Source: a virus
Direction: 5' to 3' (one strand)
IMG/VR virus record: IMGVR_UViG_3300042006_000026
Location: 1 to 22,905 of that record
DNA: 22,905 nucleotides
In this document: in pieces, positions 6,663 to 14,257 of the stretch
Position numbering within the stretch: position 1 is the stretch's first letter
Layout of the letters: every line of letters begins with the position of its first letter
The notes under the pieces: model-generated
The model's input: only the letters and a program-made list of their open reading frames with translations
The model's database searches: none
Told to the model about the DNA's origin: nothing
Translations under genes and position numbers: made by a program

Positions 6663-7501
6663 AAAAGAAAGTGCGCTTGGTGCGCAAGGTCGACCCGCTC
6701 GGCACTGAGTCGAAGCGGGCATTGACCCTCAAGCCCTCGGTGAGCGTGGGGGCTGCATACGTGCGTGAGCTTGAAGCGCTCACCGCTGAAATGCACAAGG
6801 AAGTGGAGAAGGCAGTTTTAGCAGAGTATCGAAATACTGCTGCGGCAGATGCTGCGGGCGACTTCTGGTCACGGCTCGCCGAACGCCTGGCGTCCAAGTT
6901 CGCAGCTAAAGCAACGCCGCTGGCCACGGGGTTTCTCACTCGGGTGAACGCCAACGCAACCAGCAACCTTGAGCGGTCCCTGAAATCAACGAGCGCCGAC
7001 CTTACGCTCAACATGAAAAACACCCCGGCGGTTACCAAGGCTATCAAGTCGCGTATTAGTGACAACGTTGACCTGATAACCCGCATCCCAGCTGAGTATC
7101 TGGATAAGGTAAAGAAGTCCGTCAACGACTCGCTCAAGAAGGGTAACGGCCTGGCGGACTTGGTGCCGGCCATGGAAGAGCGCTACGGGGAAGCCAAGCG
7201 GCACGCCAGGTTGGTTGCTCTTGACCAGACGCGCAAGGCTTACACCGCGATCAACACCGCCAAGATGAAAGCCAACGGGATTACCAAATTCGAATGGGTG
7301 CACAGTGGTGGGAGCCAAGAACCTCGCCCGTATCATCTGCACTCGCCGGCCAACGGTGGATTGAACGGCGGGATATTCGATATCAATGACCCACCCATCA
7401 TTGACCAGAAAACCGGCGAGCGCGGATTGCCTGGTGACGATTACAACTGCCGCTGTACAATGCGACCAATAGTTACGTTTGACGATGAGGACGACGAATA
7501 A
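6659..7501 (+). CDS. Mu gpF-like head morphogenesis protein
   Basis: A 280-residue minor head protein. The C-terminus (about 205-275) carries the phage Mu gpF signature: EWVHSGGS, RPYH, LNGGIFDINDPPII, GLPGDDYNCRC and MRP, i.e. the conserved NCRC cysteine pair after a PGDDYN turn. The N-terminal two thirds is helical and lysine-rich. Proteins of this family enter the procapsid with the portal and are needed for head assembly. GTG 6659 overlaps the portal stop (GTGA) and is chosen for its coupling and the lysine-rich start. Its stop overlaps the ATG of the protease/scaffold gene. Confidence 0.85.
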   Translation: MKKKVRLVRKVDPLGTESKRALTLKPSVSVGAAYVRELEALTAEMHKEVEKAVLAEYRNTAAADAAGDFWSRLAERLASKFAAKATPLATGFLTRVNANATSNLERSLKSTSADLTLNMKNTPAVTKAIKSRISDNVDLITRIPAEYLDKVKKSVNDSLKKGNGLADLVPAMEERYGEAKRHARLVALDQTRKAYTAINTAKMKANGITKFEWVHSGGSQEPRPYHLHSPANGGLNGGIFDINDPPIIDQKTGERGLPGDDYNCRCTMRPIVTFDDEDDE

Positions 7502-8688
7502 TGCCAACCACGCAACGAGTCGAGGACTTCAACGGCTGGTTTGAAGTTGCGCGCAACCCTATCAGCAAGGTTGGTGTGTTCCCTTACCTGGGCTCAAGTC
7601 TTGGTGAGGACATCATCAAGGAACAGAACATTGACCCTGAGAAGGTCTACATGGTCCTGCGTCCTGCTGAGGAACTGGCGAAACCCGAGTTCCTGTTTAG
7701 CTGCTCGCTGCTGCCCTGGATCAATGACCACACCATGCTTGGCAGCGATGAGTCAGGCTACATGCGCCCTGAGGAAAAGGGGATTGGTGGCGTCACAGGT
7801 GAGCAAGTTGTGTTTGATGAAACGGACAACACTGTTTACTCAAACATCAAGTTGTTCTCTGAAGCTCACAAGAACGAAGTTGACCAAGGTAAGCGCGAAT
7901 TATCGTTGGGCTACCGGTGCGCCTATGTTTGGAAACCCGGTGAGTACAACGGTGAGAAATATGATTTAATACAAGTGAATCTGCGTGGCAACCATTTGGC
8001 CTCAGTTGATGAGGGGCGCATGGGGTCAAGCGTTGCAGTTCTCGACCACAACGACATTAAAGGTGCATCCGCAATGGACGAAATCCAAAAACTCTTGGCC
8101 GCTTTGGCTGAGGCAATCGCAAAGCTTGTACCCGCCAAAGACCCGGCTGATGTTGTGGTTGAGGACGAAGATGACGCAGCTAAAGCGGCAGCCGCTGCTG
8201 ATGCCGACGTTCCAGCCAAGGACGAAGATGACGCAGCTAAAGCGGCAGCCGCTGCTGATGCCGACGTTCCAGCCAAGGACGAAGATGACGCAGCTAAAGC
8301 GGCAGCCGCTGCTGATGCCGACGTTCCAGCCAAGGACGAAGCCCCAGTGACCGCCGAAGCTATGGACGCTGCGGTGAACTCGCGGGTTATGGCGCAGTTC
8401 CAGGCCATCCAGCGCGGCCAGGCTCTGGCAGCCAAGCTCAAGCCGCACGTTGGCGTCTTCGACCACTCGGGTAAAACCGAAGCCGAGATTGCCACCTATG
8501 GCATCAAGAAGCTTGGTCTTGCCGTCGATAAGGGTTTGGAGATTCCAACCCTCAAGGGCTACTTGGCCGGCAAGGGCGACCCGAGCAAAGACAGCACCGT
8601 GCGCAATAGCACCGTTGCTGCACAGGACGCAGCAGACGGCAAGCCGTCGCTGATGGATAAAAAACTGGCCGAACGGAGCAAAGCATAA
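7501..8688 (+). CDS. DUF2213 prohead protease-scaffold fusion
   Basis: The N-terminal ~185 residues match DUF2213 (WFEVARNPISKVGVFPYLG, then NDHTMLGSDESGY, ELSLGYRC and GNHLASVDEGR), a family regarded as a prohead protease of the HK97 type. His77 and Ser135 fall where a His-Ser catalytic pair would be expected; this is inferred. After residue 192 the protein becomes acidic, alanine-rich and helical, with three identical 19-residue repeats (about 222-278) and a C-terminal basic helix, typical of scaffold. ATG 7501 overlaps the previous stop (TAATG). A second in-frame start at 8074 probably makes the scaffold part alone. It stands just upstream of the cement and major capsid genes. Confidence 0.82.
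   Translation: MPTTQRVEDFNGWFEVARNPISKVGVFPYLGSSLGEDIIKEQNIDPEKVYMVLRPAEELAKPEFLFSCSLLPWINDHTMLGSDESGYMRPEEKGIGGVTGEQVVFDETDNTVYSNIKLFSEAHKNEVDQGKRELSLGYRCAYVWKPGEYNGEKYDLIQVNLRGNHLASVDEGRMGSSVAVLDHNDIKGASAMDEIQKLLAALAEAIAKLVPAKDPADVVVEDEDDAAKAAAAADADVPAKDEDDAAKAAAAADADVPAKDEDDAAKAAAAADADVPAKDEAPVTAEAMDAAVNSRVMAQFQAIQRGQALAAKLKPHVGVFDHSGKTEAEIATYGIKKLGLAVDKGLEIPTLKGYLAGKGDPSKDSTVRNSTVAAQDAADGKPSLMDKKLAERSKA
8074..8688 (+). CDS. Putative nested scaffold protein (internal in-frame start)
   Basis: The protease domain ends near residue 185 of the full product; Met192 (ATG 8074) follows directly and is preceded by AAAGGTG (8059-8065) at eight bases spacing, a stronger ribosome site than many in this window. 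Translation from here would give a 204-residue acidic, repeat-containing scaffold sharing its C-terminus with the protease, as in lambda C/Nu3. Known of such families: the shared C-terminus binds capsid protein and many copies of the short form are needed. Not proven from sequence; the ribosome site could be coincidental. Confidence 0.45.
   Translation: MDEIQKLLAALAEAIAKLVPAKDPADVVVEDEDDAAKAAAAADADVPAKDEDDAAKAAAAADADVPAKDEDDAAKAAAAADADVPAKDEAPVTAEAMDAAVNSRVMAQFQAIQRGQALAAKLKPHVGVFDHSGKTEAEIATYGIKKLGLAVDKGLEIPTLKGYLAGKGDPSKDSTVRNSTVAAQDAADGKPSLMDKKLAERSKA
8164..8340 (+). repeat. Perfect 57-bp tandem repeat, three copies plus 6 bases
   Basis: Units at 8164-8220, 8221-8277 and 8278-8334 are identical base for base, followed by six bases of a fourth unit. 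Each encodes 19 residues (DEDDAAKAAAAADADVPAK), acidic and alanine-rich, in the linker between the DUF2213 protease and the scaffold C-terminus. Identity at synonymous positions points to recent duplication by slippage or recombination, and copy number probably varies between relatives. Confidence 0.97.
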
Positions 8689-9209
8689 TGTTTCAGCAAA
8701 CCGTAAATTCGAACATTGGTGCGGGCATTCCCGGTGAGCTGGCATTTGACGGCCCGCTGCGTGCGACCCCTGGCACCATCGACCCAGCCGCCACCGCAGC
8801 CAACTGCGTGCTTGGCCGCTACTTCACCAAGAACCGCGACACCGGTCTGTACGGCCCTGGCGGCGACACCGTTGGTAACGTCGATCTGCAATTTGGTGGT
8901 ATCGCCGGTACTCCAAAAGAGCTGATCAACTACGGCACCGCAGCCGGTGGCCCGCTGGCCCCAAGCCTGCTGGTCAAGCCTGGTAGCTTGGCTACGTTCT
9001 TCGAAATGGGCATGGTATGGGTGAGCGTTGCCGCACCTGCTCAGATCAGTGACAAAGTGATTTACACCATTGCGACCGGTGTTATCGCAACTGTACCTGC
9101 TGAAACCGCAGTGCCGGCTCTTAGCCTGGCGGTGCCAAACGCCGTGGTGTACCGCATCGGCACCGACCTTGCTGGTGGTGACACCATCTGCATCAAGCTG
9201 ACTAACTAA
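8688..9209 (+). CDS. Capsid decoration/structural cement-like protein
   Basis: A 173-residue beta-rich protein with the opening FQQTVNSNIGAGIPGELAFDGPLRA, the pattern of small structural proteins that lie just before the major capsid gene and are often named structural cement (gp24-like). Such proteins sit on or between capsomers and stabilise the expanded head. The C-terminal half contains a hydrophobic strand-rich region (VIYTIATGVIATVPAETA) and ends DTICIKLTN. ATG 8688 overlaps the stop of the scaffold gene (TAATG). The family assignment rests on the N-terminal pattern and gene order. Confidence 0.68.
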   Translation: MFQQTVNSNIGAGIPGELAFDGPLRATPGTIDPAATAANCVLGRYFTKNRDTGLYGPGGDTVGNVDLQFGGIAGTPKELINYGTAAGGPLAPSLLVKPGSLATFFEMGMVWVSVAAPAQISDKVIYTIATGVIATVPAETAVPALSLAVPNAVVYRIGTDLAGGDTICIKLTN

Positions 9210-9223
9210 GGGACGCCGCGAAC

Positions 9224-10339
9224 ATGGCACACTTGCAACCGAGCCGCACCCGCTCCACCACTCACGCCCGCAACGTTGGGGTCATGAATATCACTGCTGA
9301 TGAAATCAAGCAGCATGGCATTCGTGGTCTTGGCCTGGACGCCATCGGCGTGGGTATCACCGAGAACGACATTCGTCGTATGGCCGTCGCGATGGACGCC
9401 GCGATGATCACCACGCCAAGCGCGGCAACCCTGCTGCAATTCACTCAAGCTTGGTTGCCTGGCACCATTCGCATTCTGACAGCGGCTCGCAAGATCGATG
9501 ACCTGTTGGGTGAACGCGTTGTTGGTTCCTGGGAAATGGGCAGCGTTGTTCAAAAAACCATGGAATCTGTCGGTGCTGCTCAGCCGTACAGCGACCACGG
9601 CAACGTTCCGTTTTCCAGCTACAACCCGACATTCGAAGAGCGCGACATTGTGCGCTTCGAACAGGGTTTTCAAATCGGCGCACTGGAAGACGCTCGCGCT
9701 GCACTGATGCGTGACAACGCCGCCGCTGAGAAGCGTGACGCTGCAATGATGTCGTTGGAAATCTCGCGTAACCGTCTGGGCTTCTTCGGCTACAACAGCG
9801 GCAGCAACCGCACCTATGGTTTGCTCAACGACCCTGGTCTGTTGGCTTACGCAACCGTGCCTGCTGGTGCTGGTGGTTCGACCAAGTGGATGGATAAAAC
9901 TTTCCTTGAAATCGTCCGCGACCTGCGCACCGCGTTTGCTGCTCTGCGCACCCGCTCGGGCGGTAACATCGATCCGAAGAAAGCGGCAATCACCCTGGCC
10001 ACTGGTACCAGCGTTATTGAGTTCTTGAGCATCCCCAACGACCTGGGGACCACCACGGTTGGTGAATGGCTGAAAGAGAACTACCCGAATGTGCGGACCG
10101 AAGACGCGCCGGAATTCGACGCGGCCAACGGTGGCGCGAACGTTGCCTACATCTACGTTGAGAAGGTGGAAGCAACCGGTGATGACGCCGGCCAGGTGAT
10201 TCAACAGCTTATCGCGTCCAAGGTTCACCCATTGGGCATTGAGAAGCGCGTGAAGACCACTGTTGAGGACTACACCAACGCACTTGCGGGCGTGATGGTT
10301 ACTCGCCCATTCGCCGTGTATCGCATCACCGGCGTTTAA
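9224..10339 (+). CDS. Major capsid protein (DUF2184 family)
   Basis: The 371-residue protein forms the head shell (HK97 fold expected). It matches the DUF2184 capsid family in the N-terminal region, in WLPGTIRILTAARKIDDLLGERVVGSWE (about 77-104, continuous in the protein), in the FGYN...YGLLNDPGL segment (about 187-208) and in the C-terminal KVHPLGIEKRVKTTVEDY...TRPFAVYRITGV. Length is as expected and there is no long propeptide, so cleavage by the upstream protease is not obvious. AAGGGA (9208-9213) is a ribosome site ten bases before ATG 9224. Codon use is strongly biased toward frequent codons, in keeping with high expression. A hairpin follows the gene (10349-10374). Confidence 0.92.
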   Translation: MAHLQPSRTRSTTHARNVGVMNITADEIKQHGIRGLGLDAIGVGITENDIRRMAVAMDAAMITTPSAATLLQFTQAWLPGTIRILTAARKIDDLLGERVVGSWEMGSVVQKTMESVGAAQPYSDHGNVPFSSYNPTFEERDIVRFEQGFQIGALEDARAALMRDNAAAEKRDAAMMSLEISRNRLGFFGYNSGSNRTYGLLNDPGLLAYATVPAGAGGSTKWMDKTFLEIVRDLRTAFAALRTRSGGNIDPKKAAITLATGTSVIEFLSIPNDLGTTTVGEWLKENYPNVRTEDAPEFDAANGGANVAYIYVEKVEATGDDAGQVIQQLIASKVHPLGIEKRVKTTVEDYTNALAGVMVTRPFAVYRITGV

Positions 10340-10348
10340 CAAACCGTC

Positions 10349-10374
10349 AAGGGCGTGCTATGTTGGGCGCCCTT
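10349..10374 (+). terminator. Hairpin after the major capsid gene (no U-tract)
   Basis: AAGGGCG (10349-10355) pairs perfectly with CGCCCTT (10368-10374) around a 12-base loop, ten bases after the capsid stop in the only sizeable gap of the head module (10340-10399). No run of T follows (ATCCAAAC), so it is not a classical intrinsic terminator; it may protect the capsid mRNA 3' end or weaken read-through. Confidence 0.35.
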
Positions 10375-10399
10375 ATCCAAACAACAGAAGGGCTTTGAC

Positions 10400-10819
10400 A
10401 TGCCATTGATTTTCTCGACCATGACCGGTGGTGTTACTTACACCGACTGGAAACTTTCCCCCGGCGGCTTGAGTGTTGCAGGTATGAGCGTCACCATCAA
10501 AGGTGGCGCCAACGTTGCTGACCGCCGGACGATCATCACGCCGCGCGGTATCGGTACTCAAGTCACCGATGAGGAACTTGAGTTTCTGAAGAAAGACCCA
10601 ACTTTCTTGATGCATGAAAAGAACGGGTTTATCACCATCGACAGCGTGAGCGACATCCGCGACGCTGACCTTGCTGCATCCGACATGGAAGGTCGCGACG
10701 ACTCGGCGCCGGACGTTGAGCAGGACTTTACCGAGAACGGTGAGAAACCACCCACCGTGGTCAACACTGTGCAGATTGATACCCCGCCACCAACTGGCAG
10801 CCGTCGCGCTCGCAAATAA
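10400..10819 (+). CDS. Hypothetical head-region protein (139 aa)
   Basis: ATG 10400 is chosen because GAAGGG (10387-10392) lies seven bases upstream; an in-frame ATG at 10355 sits inside the hairpin and lacks a ribosome site. The protein has a beta-rich N-terminal ~60 residues (FSTMTGGVTYTDW, then a glycine-rich strand region), an acidic middle with a D/E-rich linker, and a proline-rich basic tail (TPPPTGSRRARK). I recognise no family. Its position between the major capsid protein and the DUF4054 connector suggests a head accessory or decoration protein, but this is positional inference only. Confidence 0.6.
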   Translation: MPLIFSTMTGGVTYTDWKLSPGGLSVAGMSVTIKGGANVADRRTIITPRGIGTQVTDEELEFLKKDPTFLMHEKNGFITIDSVSDIRDADLAASDMEGRDDSAPDVEQDFTENGEKPPTVVNTVQIDTPPPTGSRRARK

Positions 10820-10830
10820 GGTGAACCATC

Positions 10831-11289
10831 ATGGCCGAGCATACGTTTAACTCGGTCGCCTTTCGTGCTCAGTTCCCAGCTTTCACGAGCACAACCAAAT
10901 ACCCCGATGGGCAACTATCGGGGTATTTTACTATGGCGACTGCATACATTTTCCCAAGCGATTGGGGCGGCATGAGTGGCGCGCAACTGCAACTCGCGCT
11001 CGACTTGATGACTGCGCACCTGGCTTGGTCCAATCAGCTCATCCTTGCGGGCAACACCAGCGCCGCACCGGTATCAAGCGCAAGCATCGACAAGGTGTCG
11101 GTGAGCCTGGTTGCACCTGAGAGCAAAAGTGCCTGGGCCTTCTGGCTCAACAGCACACCATACGGCAAACAACTGTTGGCCCTGCTGCGCATCCTGTCGC
11201 AGGGTGGCGGTATCGTCGGTGGCGCGCCTGAGGGTGCCGCGTTCCGTGGTGCATTTGGTGTTGTGCGCGGTCGGATGCGTTTACGGTGA
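10831..11289 (+). CDS. DUF4054-like head-tail connector protein
   Basis: The 152-residue protein has the DUF4054 outline: FRAQFPAF near the start, a tyrosine-proline-aspartate segment, the helix LQLALDLMTAHLAW (about 52-65), the SSASIDKVSVSL strand and FWLNSTPYGKQLLALL. The family resembles gp6-type connectors that dock under the portal. ATG 10831 follows the previous stop by 11 bases with an AAGGTGAAC ribosome site. Residues 23-33 are encoded by a perfect 12-bp hairpin that looks like an intrinsic terminator (10897-10929); since those residues lie in the family-conserved N-terminus, a later start at ATG 10933 is unlikely. The stop overlaps the next GTG. Confidence 0.78.
   Translation: MAEHTFNSVAFRAQFPAFTSTTKYPDGQLSGYFTMATAYIFPSDWGGMSGAQLQLALDLMTAHLAWSNQLILAGNTSAAPVSSASIDKVSVSLVAPESKSAWAFWLNSTPYGKQLLALLRILSQGGGIVGGAPEGAAFRGAFGVVRGRMRLR
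10897..10929 (+). terminator. Terminator-like 12-bp perfect hairpin inside the connector gene
   Basis: AAATACCCCGAT (10897-10908) is perfectly complementary to ATCGGGGTATTT (10917-10928), with an 8-base loop and a terminal TTTT (10926-10929). The A-run on the left and T-run on the right give the look of a bidirectional intrinsic terminator. It sits within codons 23-33 of the DUF4054 gene, so trailing ribosomes would normally prevent its formation. It may act as an attenuator between head and neck/tail expression. Confidence 0.5.
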
Positions 11290-11786
11290 TTACCAAGAAG
11301 GGTGCCGGGGTTGGTCGGGATGTCCTGGCCAAGCGGCTTGCTGACCTGCAAAGCAAACAGGCTGCCGTTGGTTGGTTCTCAAGTGCCAAGTACCCTGACA
11401 GCAGCGTGCCGGTGGCCTACGTGGCAACCATCGCTGAGTTCGGCAACCCTGAGAACAACCAACCCCCGCGGTCCTTTGTGCGTGCAACGCAGACTGAGAA
11501 GCAAAAGGGTTGGTCTGTGCTGCTGGCCAAGGGTTCGCGCTCGGTGATGGACGGCAAGCACACCGCAAGCAACATGTATGAGCTGATGGGGTTGCAAGTG
11601 GCCGGCGACATCCGCAAGACTTTGGCCACTGCAGCGTTTGCGCCGCTCGCTGATGCAACGATCGCAGCGCGGGCCAGGGTTCGCGGGGTTAGCATTGAGG
11701 AAGTGAACAAAGACCCGCTGCACTTCAGCGGCTACATGCAGACCAGTTTGACAAACCAAGTCACCGAGAAGGACGCAACGTTATGA
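11286..11786 (+). CDS. Neck/tail-completion protein, HK97 gp10-like
   Basis: A 166-residue protein with the pattern VGWFSS...VAYVATIAEFGNPENNQPPRSFVRATQ (28-70), in which a strand, a glycine-asparagine turn and a PPRSFVR motif match phage tail-completion/virion-morphogenesis proteins of the HK97 gp10 type. These join the neck to the tail tube. GTG 11286 overlaps the preceding stop (GTGA) and is the only start that keeps the conserved N-terminal part; no strong ribosome site is visible, consistent with translational coupling. The C-terminal helix-rich part ends with a region that could contact the tail terminator. Its stop overlaps the next ATG (ATGA). Confidence 0.65.
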   Translation: MITKKGAGVGRDVLAKRLADLQSKQAAVGWFSSAKYPDSSVPVAYVATIAEFGNPENNQPPRSFVRATQTEKQKGWSVLLAKGSRSVMDGKHTASNMYELMGLQVAGDIRKTLATAAFAPLADATIAARARVRGVSIEEVNKDPLHFSGYMQTSLTNQVTEKDATL

Positions 11787-12157
11787 TAGTGCCAGGAAGC
11801 AACCTATTGGGTATTGCACTCACTGTTATCGCACCTCAGCAAATCGTGCTGTATCGCTTCCTGAGCCGCACGCAGAATGCAATAGGTGAGTGGGTGTCCA
11901 CGTATGCTGCGGGCATCCCTGTTGAGGGCTCATGGCAGCCCGTGGACCAGAACAAATATGAGTCGTTGGGGCTCGACCTGAGTAAGAAATATTACATGTT
12001 CTATACCAGCGAGGTTATCGAATCTATTGCTCGCGGGGTATCCCCTGACCTGGCTGAGCGCAACGGGCGCAAGTACAGCACGGTAGCGGATACCCCATGG
12101 AACGACGTAGACGGCTGGCAATCGGCAATGTTCGTTGACATTGGAGTGGCTGATTAA
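11783..12157 (+). CDS. Putative head-closure/neck protein (124 aa)
   Basis: A 124-residue beta-rich protein: a hydrophobic N-terminal strand pair, then YRFLSRTQNAIGEWVSTYAAGIPVEGSWQPVD, followed by KKYYMFYTSEVIESIARGVSPD and a final GWQSAMFVDIG. The turn-rich, strand-rich pattern and its position between a gp10-like completion protein and a terminator-like gene fit a head-closure or stopper protein, but I do not recognise a specific family with confidence. ATG 11783 overlaps the stop before it, and TAATG couples it to the next gene. Confidence 0.55.
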   Translation: MIVPGSNLLGIALTVIAPQQIVLYRFLSRTQNAIGEWVSTYAAGIPVEGSWQPVDQNKYESLGLDLSKKYYMFYTSEVIESIARGVSPDLAERNGRKYSTVADTPWNDVDGWQSAMFVDIGVAD

Positions 12158-12696
12158 TGACAAACAACGAAATTGCGGCGTTCTTCAGGGCGCAGATGCT
12201 GGCGATGCTGGCCGAGCAAGATCACCCTGAGGTTGACGTGACTTCAAGCTTTCAGCCGAACAACCAAGGGCGGCTAGATGGCCCGGTGTTGTACTTCGTT
12301 GAGATTGGCGACGTGCCGCACGGCGCGCAACGCAACAGTCAACAGACCGATATTGGCACCGGGCAAACAACCGTCACGTCCGCACAGCGTATGCGCATCA
12401 GTTATCAGGTGCAGGGCTTCGCGCCTGCTGACGTCACCGACCTGACAGTGCTGCGTGCGGCTGACGTCGTGAAGCTCGCGCTTATGCTGATGGCCTCGCC
12501 GCCGTTCATTGCCGCACTCAAAGCAAACGGCATGGGCATTGAAAAGATCCCGTCAACAAAGCCTAACTTTGTCGTCAATGACCGCGCTCAATTTGAGGCT
12601 GGTCCGACGTTTGAATTTACTATCAGCTACCAACGTTCCATAATCCAAAAGTCTGCGATAATTCAAACCGCAGAATTCGCAACTCACCGAGTATAA
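12157..12696 (+). CDS. Tail/neck terminator-like protein
   Basis: The 179-residue protein starts with a helix (NNEIAAFFRAQMLAMLAE), then a strand with GPVLYFVEIGDVPHG, a long turn rich in Q/T, RMRISYQVQGF, a helix LRAADVVKLALMLMASPPF, and a C-terminal EFTISYQRS strand. This alternation is that of phage neck/tail-terminator proteins (LIC_12616/gp12-like) that cap the tail tube and dock it to the head. ATG 12157 overlaps the previous stop. The next gene is the sheath, which matches the usual order for contractile tails. Confidence 0.62.
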   Translation: MTNNEIAAFFRAQMLAMLAEQDHPEVDVTSSFQPNNQGRLDGPVLYFVEIGDVPHGAQRNSQQTDIGTGQTTVTSAQRMRISYQVQGFAPADVTDLTVLRAADVVKLALMLMASPPFIAALKANGMGIEKIPSTKPNFVVNDRAQFEAGPTFEFTISYQRSIIQKSAIIQTAEFATHRV

Positions 12697-12706
12697 AGGG
12701 GCCACC

Positions 12707-14242
12707 ATGTCCATTAGCATTAACCGTTACGTCGATATCACGTCGGGGGTTGTCGGCGCACAGTTGACGGGTGCGCGCTCGCTCTGCGCACTGCGTTTCA
12801 CAACTGACCCGAAAGTTCCAGCCGGCAGCGTGGTCACCTTCACTGATGAGATTGCGAAGGACGCGGCAGCGCTGTTCGGTAGCAGCTCGCCTGACGCTGA
12901 GTACGCGGCACAGTACGCGGCCTACATTTCCCCGCCACCTGCGAGCAAAGCCGACACTTTGCGTTTTGCTGCATACGTGAATGCCGATCGTGAGCCGCGC
13001 ATTTTCGGCGCTAAGATCGCACCCGTTCTTGCCAGTTTTACCGCAGTCACGGCGGGCACTTTGCCGCTGACGCTGGGTGAAGTTTCAGTATCCTTGAGTG
13101 GTTTGAATTTCTCGACAGCGCTGACCCTGGCCGATGTTGCAAGTATCTTGCAGGTTGCTGTTCGTGCAGCAGACCTTGCACCTGTTTGGGCGACTGCAAC
13201 TGTCAGCTATGATGCGGTGTCGACGTCTTTTAATCTGGTTGGTGGTAGTGCCGGGGTTGCGCCGGTAGCACTCGGTGTAGCCATTGCGGGTGATGTCGGT
13301 ACGCTCTTCGGCTGGCGCGCAGCTCTCACCATCATGTCGCCAGGTGCAGCCGCTCAAGAGCCTGTAGAGGCTTTGCAGGTCGCTGAGCAAGTGACCGATT
13401 CGTTCGGCACATTCTCTTATGCACCAGCCGGGGCGATCACCCTGGACGAAGCCGAAGCCGTGGCGGTCTACAACGCTGGGTTGAACGTCAAGTATCAGTT
13501 CTACTATGTCGTCAGCCTGGCAACCGCTGCTGAAGCCTACACGCGCCTTGCGGCCTATGCCTCTACCGGCCTTATCCTCAACCGCTTGACCGACCAGTAT
13601 AAGGAATCGTTGCCGGCTGCTGTTGGTGCTGCGATTGATTACGACCGCACCAACGCCGTCGTCAACGTGATGTATCGCCAAGGTCCATTCCCGAACGATG
13701 CTGACGACAACAATGATGTGTTCGACAACACCACCGCCAACGGCTTGGATGCCAACCGGGTGAACTACTACGGCACCACGTCGAACGCTGGTCAAAAGCT
13801 GTCGTTCTTCCAGCGCGGTTATCTGCTGGGTGGGGCAACAGCACCACTTGACATGAACGTGCACTTCAACGAGCAGTGGCTCAAGTCCGCGTTGCAATCC
13901 GATTTCATCAGCGGGCAAATTGCACTGGCTCAAATCGGCGCGAACGACCAAGGGCGCGGTATCATTTTCGGCCTGCTGCAAGGTCGTATTGAGCAATCGA
14001 AGCGCAACGGCGTTATCAGCATCGGCAAGACGTTGACCACGTTGCAGCAGATCGCAGTCACTCAGCTTACCGGTGACGTTGACGCCTGGCGCGACGTGCA
14101 GTCGAACGGCTATTGGGCTGACGTTGTGATTGTGCCGTACATTGGCCCGAGCGAAACCACGGAGTACAAAGCCGTGTACACTCTCGTCTATTCGAAAAAT
14201 GATGTCGTGCGTAAAATTGAAGGCTCGCACAACCTCGTATAA
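12707..14242 (+). CDS. Tail sheath protein (DUF3383 family)
   Basis: The 511-residue protein has the DUF3383 sheath layout: SINRYVDITSGVVGA at the N-terminus, a beta-rich insertion (about 110-235), and the core segments TLDEAEAVAVYNAGLNVKYQF, RQGPFPNDADDNNDVFDNTTA, ANRVNYYGTT and a C-terminal strand module ending KIEGSHNLV. The sheath wraps the tube and contracts on infection; its presence defines the particle as myovirus-like. AAGGGG (12696-12701) is a strong ribosome site five bases before ATG 12707. Length is normal for the family. It is followed at once by the tube gene. Confidence 0.88.
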   Translation: MSISINRYVDITSGVVGAQLTGARSLCALRFTTDPKVPAGSVVTFTDEIAKDAAALFGSSSPDAEYAAQYAAYISPPPASKADTLRFAAYVNADREPRIFGAKIAPVLASFTAVTAGTLPLTLGEVSVSLSGLNFSTALTLADVASILQVAVRAADLAPVWATATVSYDAVSTSFNLVGGSAGVAPVALGVAIAGDVGTLFGWRAALTIMSPGAAAQEPVEALQVAEQVTDSFGTFSYAPAGAITLDEAEAVAVYNAGLNVKYQFYYVVSLATAAEAYTRLAAYASTGLILNRLTDQYKESLPAAVGAAIDYDRTNAVVNVMYRQGPFPNDADDNNDVFDNTTANGLDANRVNYYGTTSNAGQKLSFFQRGYLLGGATAPLDMNVHFNEQWLKSALQSDFISGQIALAQIGANDQGRGIIFGLLQGRIEQSKRNGVISIGKTLTTLQQIAVTQLTGDVDAWRDVQSNGYWADVVIVPYIGPSETTEYKAVYTLVYSKNDVVRKIEGSHNLV

Positions 14243-14257
14243 CTTGGAGCGTTAATT

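Noticed and set aside
9206-10342. Minus-strand open frame of 378 codons covering the whole major capsid gene
   Set aside because: It mirrors a strongly codon-biased gene, has no homology I recognise, no ribosome site and low-complexity content; a shadow of the capsid frame.
13085-14230. Minus-strand open frame of 381 codons opposite the sheath gene
   Set aside because: Antisense shadow of a real structural gene; composition is typical of reversed coding sequence.
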